A DNA stretch of 64,000 nt, taken from assembly GCF_024199945.1 (NCBI RefSeq), contig NZ_JANADP010000001.1:5084001-5148000 (forward strand), in the 5' to 3' direction. Source of the DNA: Bradyrhizobium sp. CCGUVB4N (lineage in GTDB: Bacteria > Pseudomonadota > Alphaproteobacteria > Rhizobiales > Xanthobacteraceae). Below, piece by piece: positions 1-7,676 of the stretch. Made by a program: the position numbers and the translations under genes. Each line of letters begins with the position of its first letter. Position 1 is the stretch's first letter. The notes beneath the pieces are model-generated. The model worked only from the letters and a program-made list of their open reading frames with translations. It was not told where the DNA came from and ran no database searches.

Positions 1-1413
1 AATCGTCTCGGCATTGATGTAGAGCAGCGAGGCCTCGGGCCGGAATGCGATGATTCCGACCAGAGGCTCGACATCCGCGTGCCGCGCGCTGTCCGAATAA
101 CGGCCGGTGCCGGGCAGGCGGCCGAGGAACGCCACGTTCGGCCGCGACGCCCGCGCCAACAGCAGGAAGATCGACGCAATCGACGCCAGCAGGACACCCT
201 GGAGGATACCAAGCAGCAGTACCGAGATCAGGGCAATCGACGCTGCCAGGAAATCGATCCGGCTGACCTGCCACATCCGTATCAGCGCACGCACATCGAC
301 CAGCTTGTAGACGGCGGCAAAGACGATAGCCGCGAGCACGGCCTTGGGCAGATTGGTGAGCAGTCCCGTGAAGAACAGCAGACACAGCCCGAGCGTCACG
401 GAGCAGATGAGCAGAGCCAGAGGTGTTCGCGCACCGGCGCTGTCGTTGACTGCCGATTGCGACAAACCGCCCGCGACGGGATAGCCGTGGCCGAAGGCGG
501 CCGCGAGGTTCGCCGCACCCAGTCCCAAAAATTCCTGTCGGACGTCGAGGGGATAGCCATGCTTGGCGGCAAAGCTCCGGGCCGCCGAGACGCCCTCGAT
601 GTAAGCCAGCAGCACGCAGCCGGCAGCGAGCGGGAAGAGATCGTCGAACTCCAACAGTCCGAAGGTCGGCATCCCCAGCGACGGCAGCCCTTCCGGTATC
701 TTCCCGGTAACGGGCACACCAAGGCCCGGAAAGCCGAACACGGTTGCCACCACAATCGCCAGCGCCACGACGGTGATGCCGACCGGTTTGCCCGGTAGCA
801 GTCGTTCGCCGAGCAGCAGCAACAACAGCGCAACCGCGCCGATGGCCAGCACGAGCGGATCAAGATGGCCGAGCTGCCCGACCAACTTGAACGCGCGGTC
901 GAAGAAATTGTGGCCGCCGCCGGCGACGCCGAACAGGCTCGGCAGCTGGCTCATGATGATGGTGAGCCCCGCGCCGGCCTTGAAGCCAACCAAAATGCTG
1001 TCGCTGACGAGGCGAACGAGCACGCTGAGCTTGAACAGCCAGGCGATGAAGCACAGCACCGCGACAGCGAACGCCGCAAGACTCGCGATCTGCGCATACT
1101 TCACGGCATCGCCGCCGGCGAGCGCGCCGACGGTTGCCGCAATCATCAGAGAGATCGCCGACGTCGGGCCGATCGCCAGCTGCCGCGACGCCCCGAGCAA
1201 GGCATAGCCAATCCCGCCAAGCATGTAGCCGTAGACGCCGATCTGCGGCTGCAGGCCGGCGAGCGTTGCGTAGGCCAGCGAGACCGGAATGGCGTAGGCG
1301 GCGAGCGTGACGCCCGCGACGGCGTCGAAAGGAAGCCATTCGCGTCGATAGGCGGCGAGCCAGCCGAACGGCGGAAAGAAGCGTGTCCAACCTGGATCAG
1401 AAGGCTCGGCCAT
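1..1413 (-). CDS. SulP-family anion permease (C-terminus beyond left edge)
   Basis: This is a SulP-type inorganic anion transporter of the inner membrane, probably carrying sulfate, bicarbonate or another anion. The first 471 codons are present and the gene runs off the left edge without a stop. The N-terminus carries the family signature: LPFDAVAGVTLAAYAIPVSL, then QPQIGVYGY and GASRQLAIGPTSAISLM, covering the first transmembrane helices. The last visible residues (RPEASLLYINAET) match the start of the cytoplasmic STAS domain. The start is the ATG at 1413. A FixK/FNR-type box lies 120 bp upstream in the region shared with the divergent hydrolase gene. The substrate cannot be told from sequence. 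Confidence 0.9.
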   Translation of the reverse strand, partial: MAEPSDPGWTRFFPPFGWLAAYRREWLPFDAVAGVTLAAYAIPVSLAYATLAGLQPQIGVYGYMLGGIGYALLGASRQLAIGPTSAISLMIAATVGALAGGDAVKYAQIASLAAFAVAVLCFIAWLFKLSVLVRLVSDSILVGFKAGAGLTIIMSQLPSLFGVAGGGHNFFDRAFKLVGQLGHLDPLVLAIGAVALLLLLLGERLLPGKPVGITVVALAIVVATVFGFPGLGVPVTGKIPEGLPSLGMPTFGLLEFDDLFPLAAGCVLLAYIEGVSAARSFAAKHGYPLDVRQEFLGLGAANLAAAFGHGYPVAGGLSQSAVNDSAGARTPLALLICSVTLGLCLLFFTGLLTNLPKAVLAAIVFAAVYKLVDVRALIRMWQVSRIDFLAASIALISVLLLGILQGVLLASIASIFLLLARASRPNVAFLGRLPGTGRYSDSARHADVEPLVGIIAFRPEASLLYINAETI

Positions 1414-1532
1414 CCCCCTCCTCCCGACGAGAGACCTCGCAATGCGGCAACGATCAGCAGCGCCGTGACGACAATGCCAGCTATCGCAGGTTCTTCATCC
1501 ATTCATAGGCGTCGTCGGGTCGACGTCGAAGC

Positions 1533-1546
1533 TTGATCTGGATCAA
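1533..1546. promoter_or_regulatory. Perfect FixK/FNR-type box
   Basis: TTGATCTGGATCAA is a perfect inverted repeat, TTGAT-N4-ATCAA, and matches the FNR/FixK consensus. Its centre is 64 bp upstream of the ATG of the secreted hydrolase (+) and 126 bp upstream of the SulP gene (-). A class II arrangement (box centred near -41.5) would put a hydrolase transcript start near 1581. Confidence 0.75.
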
Positions 1547-1603
1547 GCAATCTCTCCCCGTCGACAATCAAATCGCGCCAGCGCGCCCGAGGAAACCGCG
1601 ACC

Positions 1604-2479
1604 ATGCTTGAATTCCTCCGCCGTTTGGCGACGGCCCTCATCATCCTCTTCATTGTTCCCGTCCCTGCCCATGCCGAGGACGACGTCCGCATCCAGGAGG
1701 AGATCTGGGCCCTTCCGCTGCCGCTGCCGATGTTCGCTTATCTGGTCCGCCCGGTTGGCGACGGCCCATTCCCACTGGTGATCATGAACCACGGCGTTTC
1801 GCTGAACCCGACCGACCGCAGTTTCTTTCCACTGGTCGAATTCCGCGACGCCGCGAAATGGTTCGCGAAACGCGGCTATCTGGTGGTGGCTCCGGTCGGA
1901 AGCGGCTATGGCGCCGCCGCGATCGATATCCCCGAACGGGCGATCTACGGCCCGTTCTTCTCCAAGATCGGTAAATGCATCAATCCCAACTTCCACGATG
2001 CCGGGCTCGCTATCGCGCAAGTCGATCTCTGGATCATCGACTACATGGCCGCCGAAAAGCGCATCATTCCGAAGGATGTGATCGTGGTCGGCCAATCCGC
2101 CGGGGGCTGGGCGGCGATCGCTCTGTCGAGCGTGAACCCGCCGTCGGTGAAGGCGATCATCGTCTTTGCCGGCGGCCGCGGCGGTCGCGTCGACGGCAAA
2201 CCCAACAACAATTGTGCACCCGACAAGCTGGTCGATGCGACGGCGGATTTCGGCAAAACCTCGCGCGTGCCGATGCTGTGGATCTACATCGAGAATGACA
2301 CGTTCTTCGGTCCCGATCTGTCGAAGCGCATGCGTGCCGCCTTCACGGCCGCCGGCGGCAAGGCCGAGTACCATTTGATGCCGCCATTCGGCAACGAGGG
2401 TCACTTCTTCATCGGCTCACCGGACGCGATCCCGCTCTGGTCGCCCCTCGTGAGCAAATTCCTCGATACACAAAAATAG
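1604..2479 (+). CDS. Exported alpha/beta hydrolase, dienelactone-hydrolase-like
   Basis: This is a 291-residue predicted periplasmic hydrolase. An N-terminal signal peptide (hydrophobic residues 8-20, cleavage after AHA) precedes an alpha/beta-hydrolase fold. The nucleophile elbow GQSAGG places the catalytic serine at 165. Asp232 in IENDTFF and His267 in NEGHFF complete a plausible triad. It resembles predicted dienelactone hydrolases and cutinase-like esterases, but the substrate is unknown. GAGGA stands 9 nt before the ATG. It is followed after 24 bp by the IalB-like gene, so the two may be co-transcribed. The FixK/FNR box upstream suggests induction under low oxygen. Confidence 0.8.
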   Translation: MLEFLRRLATALIILFIVPVPAHAEDDVRIQEEIWALPLPLPMFAYLVRPVGDGPFPLVIMNHGVSLNPTDRSFFPLVEFRDAAKWFAKRGYLVVAPVGSGYGAAAIDIPERAIYGPFFSKIGKCINPNFHDAGLAIAQVDLWIIDYMAAEKRIIPKDVIVVGQSAGGWAAIALSSVNPPSVKAIIVFAGGRGGRVDGKPNNNCAPDKLVDATADFGKTSRVPMLWIYIENDTFFGPDLSKRMRAAFTAAGGKAEYHLMPPFGNEGHFFIGSPDAIPLWSPLVSKFLDTQK

Positions 2480-2503
2480 ATCCCAGTTCCCGGAGACGCG
2501 ATC

Positions 2504-3073
2504 ATGTTTAGCGCCCGTGACTATCTCACAGCCCTTGCCGCCGCCATCGCCGCAACCACTGCATTGCCAGGTCTCGCCGCACAGGCAGATAAGCCTGCCG
2601 AAGTCGCAACACGCGGTCAGCGCGAGGCCAAGGACATCACCTATGGCGACTGGCAGAAGCTGTGCTTCAAGGCGGGTGGCGCGCCGATGCTGTGCCGGAC
2701 GTCGATCACGGGTAAATTCCCAACTGGTCAGATAGCGGTACGCATCGACCTGATCGAGCGCGACGGCACCCCGACGGCACGACTTCAGCTCTTCGTACCC
2801 GTTGGCGTGTATCTGCAGCAACCGGCCAAGCTGACCGTCGACCAGGGCACTCCGGTCCGTGTGCCATATACCTGGTGCCTGACCAATGCCTGCATCGCGG
2901 CCGACGTCGCGCAAACCGGGATGATCGAGCAGATGGAGGCCGGAAAGACGCTGACCCTCGAGACCGTCGACTCCAATCTGCTGGCGTTGACGACTTCGAT
3001 ACCGCTGGTCCAGTTCGCATCGGCTCACAAGGGCGCACCGGCCAAGACGCTGGAGCAATATGTCGACGAATAA
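2504..3073 (+). CDS. Invasion-associated locus B (IalB) family protein
   Basis: This is a 189-residue exported protein of the IalB family, periplasmic or outer-membrane-associated proteins named from Bartonella invasion-associated locus B. Features seen: a signal peptide in the first ~26 residues, the early KDITYGDWQKLC segment, CRTS shortly after, and a WCLTNACIA pair of cysteines. These conserved cysteines are typical of the family and could form disulfides. The molecular function is unsettled. It follows the hydrolase gene by 24 bp on the same strand and probably shares its promoter and the FixK/FNR box. It ends 15 bp before the convergent response-regulator gene. Confidence 0.8.
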   Translation: MFSARDYLTALAAAIAATTALPGLAAQADKPAEVATRGQREAKDITYGDWQKLCFKAGGAPMLCRTSITGKFPTGQIAVRIDLIERDGTPTARLQLFVPVGVYLQQPAKLTVDQGTPVRVPYTWCLTNACIAADVAQTGMIEQMEAGKTLTLETVDSNLLALTTSIPLVQFASAHKGAPAKTLEQYVDE

Positions 3074-3088
3074 GCCGCCCAAGCGCCC

Positions 3089-3454
3089 CTAAGCGGCGGC
3101 CGATGCCCGCGTCACCGACTCGATCAGGGACTGCGCGGAAAACGGCTTCGCGAGGTAGGCGACACAGCCGGACGCAATCGCGGCGGTCCGATTTGCCGCG
3201 CTGTCGGTTCCGGTGATGTAGATGACCGGCACCTCAACGCCCGTCTCCGCCAGCTTCCGGCGCAGATCGATGCCGGACACACCGTCGAGATTGATGTCAA
3301 GAACGATGCAGATCGCCTCGTCGAAATGGCCGTGATCGCGCAGCGCGTTCGCGGACTCGAACAGCGTCGCGGCGAAGCCGTGCTCACGCAGCAATCTGGA
3401 CAGGCTGGTGCGGATGGATGGATCGTCATCGACGATGAAGACGGACTGGCGCAT
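3089..3454 (-). CDS. Single-domain response regulator (REC only)
   Basis: This is a stand-alone receiver domain of about 121 residues, with no output domain. The acidic pocket VDDDPS is at residues 8-13, the phospho-acceptor Asp is at 53 (VLDINLDG), the switch Thr lies in ITGTDS and the conserved Lys in AKPFS. It probably acts in a phosphorelay or by protein contact. The ATG at 3454 fits the receiver start. A GTG two codons upstream (3460) has a better-spaced GAGAGGTGG and is an alternative. It lies downstream of the FixJ-like regulator on the same strand, 176 bp away. No histidine kinase is nearby. Confidence 0.85.
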   Translation of the reverse strand: MRQSVFIVDDDPSIRTSLSRLLREHGFAATLFESANALRDHGHFDEAICIVLDINLDGVSGIDLRRKLAETGVEVPVIYITGTDSAANRTAAIASGCVAYLAKPFSAQSLIESVTRASAAA

Positions 3455-3630
3455 CGACACGGCATCCACCTCTCGCGCAGCATCAACGGTGACAACGTTG
3501 CGCAGCTTCAATCGCGCACCGGGCGCGGCTGCACATCCATCACGTATGCATGGCAACATCTCGCTGCCGGCTTTCATATTGTCCCTTTGGGAAGTCACAT
3601 CGCGGGAACTACGCGGCGACAGAAAATCAG

Positions 3631-4260
3631 CTAATCGCGGTTCGCATCGAGCATTCCAAGGCGCTCAGCGACCGAAACGAGCTCGGCAAGTGAATGGACC
3701 TGCATCTTCTCCATCACCTGGTGCCGGTGCGCCTTCACGGTGCGCTCCGTCGTTCCAAGCTCATGCGCGACCTGCTTGTTGATCCTGCCGCGCACGATCA
3801 GATCGAACACCTGCCGCTCGCGCTGGGTCAGCGTTGCAAGGTGTGCGCGCAGCGTATCGAGCTTGCCGCGCTGCGCACGAGCGGCATTCTGCCGCGTCAG
3901 GGCACGCTCGATCGCGTCGAGCAATTGCTCTGACGATACCGGCTTGGTCAGGAAATCCTCCGCGCCAGCCTTGATCGCTCGCACCGTGGTCGGCGTGTCG
4001 GCGTGCCCGGTCAGGAAGATGATCGGTAACGTCGAGCCCTGCGCGATCAGGCGGCCCTGCAGGTCGGGCCCGCTCAGCCCGGGGATCCGTACGTCGAGAA
4101 GGATGCATCCCGGCTGCGCATCATCGAGTTCGGCGTCGAGCAAATCCTCAGCGGTTGCGTAGGTCGCAACATCGTAGCCCGCGAGTTTCAGCCGGCGTTC
4201 GATCGCCGTCCGGAATGAAGCGTCGTCATCGACCACATGAACCAGAGCGGGCACCCTCAC
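3631..4260 (-). CDS. FixJ/NarL-type two-component response regulator
   Basis: This is a 209-residue transcription regulator: a receiver domain (residues 1-120, acidic VDDD at 10-13, phospho-Asp56 in LLDVRIPG, Lys in TKPVS), then a LuxR/FixJ-type helix-turn-helix (about 145-205, LTQRERQVFDLIVRG, RTVKAHRHQVMEKM). The order and length match FixJ and TtrR/FixJ-like regulators. No cognate kinase lies in the window. It is divergent from the Crp/FNR gene across a 308-bp region that carries perfect palindromes. That pairing recalls the FixJ to FixK cascade of rhizobia, but a direct link here is inference. Confidence 0.88.
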   Translation of the reverse strand: MRVPALVHVVDDDASFRTAIERRLKLAGYDVATYATAEDLLDAELDDAQPGCILLDVRIPGLSGPDLQGRLIAQGSTLPIIFLTGHADTPTTVRAIKAGAEDFLTKPVSSEQLLDAIERALTRQNAARAQRGKLDTLRAHLATLTQRERQVFDLIVRGRINKQVAHELGTTERTVKAHRHQVMEKMQVHSLAELVSVAERLGMLDANRD

Positions 4261-4311
4261 CTCTCGCCAGAGCCACCAAGACTGGACGAAGTCCGCTACG
4301 TTCTCGGCATC

Positions 4312-4330
4312 TTGTCAAACGGTTTGACAA
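4312..4330. promoter_or_regulatory. Perfect 9-bp inverted repeat, putative operator
   Basis: The arms TTGTCAAAC (4312-4320) and GTTTGACAA (4322-4330) are perfectly complementary with a one-base centre. It starts 52 bp upstream of the FixJ-like regulator and 239 bp upstream of the Crp/FNR gene. The spacing does not fit a NifA site (TGT-N10-ACA; here N11) or a FixK box. The cognate protein is unknown. Confidence 0.5.
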
Positions 4331-4341
4331 TCGTCGCACGT

Positions 4342-4351
4342 GTTTCGAAAC
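4342..4351. promoter_or_regulatory. Short perfect palindrome GTTTCGAAAC
   Basis: This ten-base perfect palindrome lies 11 bp right of the TTGTCAAAC inverted repeat. It may be part of the same regulatory region. It is short enough to occur by chance. Confidence 0.3.
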
Positions 4352-4568
4352 GGGATACATTCCAGGCCGCGGATAACGCTTTCTCAATCTGCGCAACGAA
4401 CGCCCGCCGGTGTCCGTTGGTACCATGCACCTTAGGACAATGGTTTGAAATGCGTCCTTGGTCGTAAATCAACTTCGGCGGGAGTGGGATAGCGCGGCAC
4501 ATTCCCCGCAAAGTACGCAATGAGTTCAGTCTGACAGACCAATTCGGCGATGAGCTGAGGAGTTGGCC

Positions 4569-5252
4569 ATGTTCGTTCGTATCACGACTGATTCCGCCCC
4601 GCGTCCCAATTCTCTCCGTGATCTCGGAATGACCAGCGCTTCAAACTCGCTCGTCAATTTAAGCGAATTTTCCTACAAGAAAGGCAGCGAAATCTACGGC
4701 GAGAAAGAGCCCGCCGATTATGTCTATCAGGTCAAGTCTGGTGCAGTGCGAAGCTACAAGCTGCTGTCGGATGGCCGCAGGCAGATCGGCGCCTTTCATC
4801 TCGCCGGCGACGTCTTCGGCCTGGAGAACGGTGGAGAGCACCGCTTCACGGCAGAGGCGATCGTCGATACCCATGTGCGCCTCGTCAAGCGGCAAAGCCT
4901 CGAGATCGTGGCCGAGAGCGACGCCATGGTGGCGAAGAACCTGCTGAGCATGACCACGAACAATCTCCAGCACGCCGAAGACCACATGCTGCTGCTCGGC
5001 CGCAAGACCTCGCTGGAACGGGTCGCGGCCTTCCTGCTCGAGATGGACAAAAGGTTGACGGCGGCCGGCGTGATGGCGCTGCCGATGTCCCGGCGCGATA
5101 TCGCCGACTATCTTGGCCTGACGCTGGAGACCGTCTCCCGCGCCCTGTCGCGGCTGCATGAGCTCGGCATTCTCGGCTTCATCGGCAATACCCAGCGCCA
5201 GATCGTGCTGCTGGACCGGGAACAGCTCGCAAGCCTCGACTTGCAGCCCTGA
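4569..5252 (+). CDS. Crp/FNR-family regulator, FixK-like, without cysteines
   Basis: This is a 227-residue transcription factor with a cyclic-nucleotide-type sensor domain (about 30-120) and a C-terminal winged helix-turn-helix. The recognition helix contains ETVSRALSRL, with the E..SR pattern that reads TTGA half-sites in FNR and FixK proteins. It has no cysteine at all, so it lacks both the FNR iron-sulfur ligands and the redox cysteine of Bradyrhizobium FixK2; activity may follow from its own expression level. GAGGAG sits 6 nt before the ATG at 4569, which I prefer to the TTG at 4563. The three FixK/FNR-type boxes in this window are possible targets. Confidence 0.88.
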   Translation: MFVRITTDSAPRPNSLRDLGMTSASNSLVNLSEFSYKKGSEIYGEKEPADYVYQVKSGAVRSYKLLSDGRRQIGAFHLAGDVFGLENGGEHRFTAEAIVDTHVRLVKRQSLEIVAESDAMVAKNLLSMTTNNLQHAEDHMLLLGRKTSLERVAAFLLEMDKRLTAAGVMALPMSRRDIADYLGLTLETVSRALSRLHELGILGFIGNTQRQIVLLDREQLASLDLQP

Positions 5253-5271
5253 TCCAGCCGAAAACGACTGA

Positions 5272-5298
5272 CTGGACGGTGCGCGACGCACCGTCCAG
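5272..5298 (+). terminator. Hairpin after the Crp/FNR gene
   Basis: A perfect 12-bp stem, CTGGACGGTGCG with CGCACCGTCCAG, closes a 3-nt loop 20 bp after the stop codon. No U-tract follows, so termination may be weak or Rho-assisted. Confidence 0.5.
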
Positions 5299-5388
5299 GA
5301 CCGATCGTGCGACCTCCGACACCCCGGTGACGCCAGGGTGGCACAAACTGCACATCACGCCGGCTCCCCTCAATGCTAGCCTCGATCC

Positions 5389-5478
5389 ATGTCGAAGGAG
5401 ATCGTATTTCGGATCGCCATCGTCGTCCTTGGCGCGTTGCCGGTGGCGTTCACGGCGCTTGTCCTTTTCATGGGATGA
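5389..5478 (+). CDS. Possible 29-residue single-span membrane peptide
   Basis: This is a very short reading frame that opens MSKEIVFR and continues as one hydrophobic stretch long enough for a membrane helix (IAIVVLGALPVAFTALVLF). Its last 11 bases overlap the 3' end of the convergent ion-channel gene. No good ribosome binding site is visible. The charged start followed by a clean hydrophobic segment resembles small bacterial membrane proteins, but chance cannot be excluded. Confidence 0.25.
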   Translation: MSKEIVFRIAIVVLGALPVAFTALVLFMG

Positions 5479-5914
5479 GGTCGTCTCGGGTAAGTCCGAC
5501 ATGGTCGAGCGTCTTGCGCAATACCTCGAACAGGATTGCGGCTGACCAGCCGAACAGCAGCACGCCGTTCATGGCGGTCAGCGGACCGAGCAACCTCCAC
5601 GCCTGCACCGGCGTGATATCGCCATAGCCGAGCGTCGTGTAGTTGACGAAGGCGAAATAGAGCAGATCGCTATCGGGCGAGGCCGCGGCCTCGACGATGT
5701 CGTATGTCCAAGCCCATACCAGGACTTCCACCGTGTGCGCGAGATTCAGCACCGCGGCGGTCGCAACCATCACGCCCATCAAAAGCAATCTCGGTCGCTC
5801 GGTTCTTCGGAGCCCGGCGCTGCGCGCAATAGCCACGGCAACGACGGTGACCAGCGCGTGAATACCGATATTGATCGCGCTCACCAGCGCGCCGACTGCC
5901 AGCTGCAATATCAT
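5468..5914 (-). CDS. Two-transmembrane ion channel family protein
   Basis: This 148-residue inner-membrane protein belongs to the Ion_trans_2 type. Hydrophobic segments lie near residues 1-30, 44-70 and 110-135. The selectivity-filter-like sequence YTTLGYGD is at 92-99 and matches the TxGYGD signature of potassium channels. There is no RCK or cyclic-nucleotide domain, so the gate or ligand is unknown. Similar short channel proteins are common in Bradyrhizobium and Rhodopseudomonas. It is convergent with the Crp/FNR gene and lies 94 bp from the end of the AI-2E permease. Confidence 0.75.
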   Translation of the reverse strand: MILQLAVGALVSAINIGIHALVTVVAVAIARSAGLRRTERPRLLLMGVMVATAAVLNLAHTVEVLVWAWTYDIVEAAASPDSDLLYFAFVNYTTLGYGDITPVQAWRLLGPLTAMNGVLLFGWSAAILFEVLRKTLDHVGLTRDDLIP

Positions 5915-6008
5915 GAGAACCGATCTGAGGATGGCCTTTGGCTGGAACGTTTGCTTTCGGTCACGAAGGTTCGAAATTTGACGTGCGATGTTTCCGCGTC
6001 AATCCAGG

Positions 6009-7130
6009 TCAATGGTGCTGCAAGGTCGCGTCGCTCGCGACACCGCGCACCTCGTTGACCTCGGCCGGCGCGACGCGCTCGATGCGGATCCAGGCGGCCG
6101 CGAGCTCCCAGGCGACGGCAAGAATGATCGGCCCGATGAAGAGGCCGATGATGCCATGTGCGAGCGTTCCGCCGATCACCCCGATCAGGATCACGAGCGT
6201 CGGCGTGGTCAACCCGCGTCCCATCACCAGCGGTTTCAAGATGTTGTCGAGAACGCCGACGATGACGAAGAATATCGTCAGAGGCAGCGCGACCATCACG
6301 TCCTTGTCCATCCAGATCCAGATCACGACGGGAATGAGCACGATGGCCGGGCCGATCTGCACGATCGACAGCAGGAGAACGACCACGGCCAGCAGACCCG
6401 CGCTCGGAATGCCGGCGAGCTTGAAACCGATACCGGCGAACAGCGCTTGAATGATCGCAACCCCGATCACGCCCTGCGACACAGCGCGGATGGTCGCCCC
6501 GGAAAGCTCCAGAAAATGCTCGCTCTGTTCCGGCACGATGCGGAACAGGAAACCGCGGATCGCGCCGGCCAGTTGCGGACCGTACGGAAACAGGATTCCG
6601 GCGACCAGCACCGACAGCAGGAACTGGAGCGTTCCGATGCCGGCGCTGCCGGCGAAGGACAGCATGATCCCGGCGAGCGGCTTCAGATATGGCGTCACCT
6701 CGCGCAGCACCGCGCGGACATTGGTGTAGGCCAAATTCCAGAGATCGTAGAGCTGCGGTCCAATCAATGGCCAGCTCTTGATCTGCTCCGGAGCGGCCTT
6801 CAGCGCGAGATCGCCGGCGCTGATCTGGCTCGCGATATCCCTGATCCCCTCGACGGCGCTCAAGCCCAGCCACGCCGCCGGCCCGATGACAATTCCGAGC
6901 ATCACCAAGGTGAGAATGGCTGCCGCGATCCGCGGGCTGCCGCCGAGCAGTTTCTCAAGCCAGCCGAAGACCGGATAGAACGCCACTGCCAGCACTGCGC
7001 TCCAGGTCAGGATCGGCACGAACGGCTTGATGATCAGGAACGTCCAGATGATCAGCAGCCCCAGCAACGCAAGCCGGATCACGAGCTGGACCACGGCGTC
7101 GGCGGGCAGAAACTGGCGAAGTGTCTTCAC
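6009..7130 (-). CDS. AI-2E family transporter (first paralog)
   Basis: This is a 373-residue polytopic permease of the AI-2E/PerM family. Family features include the paired N-terminal helices (LLIIWTFLIIKPFVPIL), a central region with PEQSEHFLELSGATIRAVSQ, and the C-terminal LAHGIIGLFIGPIILAVAWEL. I chose the GTG at 7130 because the second paralog (21349-22464) aligns from the same place; the frame stays open further upstream but that part is not family-like. A perfect FixK/FNR box lies 71 bp upstream. The transported substrate is not predictable; AI-2 itself has been shown for only a few members. Confidence 0.85.
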   Translation of the reverse strand: MKTLRQFLPADAVVQLVIRLALLGLLIIWTFLIIKPFVPILTWSAVLAVAFYPVFGWLEKLLGGSPRIAAAILTLVMLGIVIGPAAWLGLSAVEGIRDIASQISAGDLALKAAPEQIKSWPLIGPQLYDLWNLAYTNVRAVLREVTPYLKPLAGIMLSFAGSAGIGTLQFLLSVLVAGILFPYGPQLAGAIRGFLFRIVPEQSEHFLELSGATIRAVSQGVIGVAIIQALFAGIGFKLAGIPSAGLLAVVVLLLSIVQIGPAIVLIPVVIWIWMDKDVMVALPLTIFFVIVGVLDNILKPLVMGRGLTTPTLVILIGVIGGTLAHGIIGLFIGPIILAVAWELAAAWIRIERVAPAEVNEVRGVASDATLQHH

Positions 7131-7200
7131 GGCTCGATACCTGTGTCTTGCGGAACGGCACACTCTCGTCGAGCGTAGCGGCGCCGAGCAAGCGGCAGGC

Positions 7201-7214
7201 TTGATCCAAATCAA
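7201..7214. promoter_or_regulatory. Perfect FixK/FNR-type box
   Basis: TTGATCCAAATCAA is a perfect TTGAT-N4-ATCAA inverted repeat between the AI-2E permease (-) and the 56-residue protein gene (+). Its centre is 77 bp from the GTG start at 7130 and 127 bp from the ATG at 7335, so it can serve either or both. Confidence 0.75.
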
Positions 7215-7334
7215 ATGGTCGATCGGAGGCACGACGGGCCGGGATTCTGCCCCCAGTTCCATGCGTCCCGTCGAAAAAAGCCAGAAGACAACCGGCTGGA
7301 AAGGTGTAGGATTCGACCAAACGGGAGGAGCGGC

Positions 7335-7505
7335 ATGTTTGAAATCACCGGTTTCGACACGGCAGGCGTCGTCAACCTGAAGCGGGAGTCTCTCGCCGCC
7401 GCCCTCAAGAAGGCCAGGGAGCTGATCCAGGACGGCTGCCGCGACGTTCAGATCGTCGATCCCCATGGCCGGGTTTACACCTCGTTTGAGGAGCAGGCAG
7501 CCTAA
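7335..7505 (+). CDS. Small hypothetical protein, 56 residues
   Basis: This small soluble protein begins MFEITGFD. It is preceded by an excellent GGGAGGAG, 4 nt before the ATG. An amphipathic stretch (SLAAALKKARELIQDG) is followed by a beta-like C-terminus (VQIVDPHGRVYTSFEEQ). The helix-turn-strand look suggests a small alpha/beta fold. No function is known to me. The FixK/FNR box 121 bp upstream suggests oxygen-responsive expression. Confidence 0.7.
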   Translation: MFEITGFDTAGVVNLKRESLAAALKKARELIQDGCRDVQIVDPHGRVYTSFEEQAA

Positions 7506-7676
7506 CCGCACCTTCGGCATCGTAACCGAAAATGAGACCTCCGCGCCCGGGAGCGCGGGGCTCTTTTGGCGTCTGTCTCTTGCAGTCCTCAACTCGCACG
7601 AGCCACGTCGTTGCCAATCAACTCATTTGGGCGCACCCTTCGGCGAGGCGCGCAGACGCCGCACAGGGAGAGACCC

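Larger units (their letters stand above)
4261..4568. other. 308-bp divergent intergenic region with palindromes
   Basis: This gene-free stretch separates the FixJ-like regulator (-) from the Crp/FNR-type regulator (+). It holds two close palindromes (4312-4330 and 4342-4351) and, at its right end, a GAGGAG ribosome binding site for the Crp/FNR gene. I see no convincing small coding sequence in it. Confidence 0.6.

Noticed and set aside
4312..4330. NifA upstream activator site (TGT-N10-ACA)
   Set aside because: The spacing is 11, not 10, and no -24/-12 promoter is seen nearby.
7131..7592. N-terminal extension of the first AI-2E permease
   Set aside because: It would cover the 56-residue protein gene and the FixK/FNR box, and the paralog shows that the family start is the GTG at 7130.
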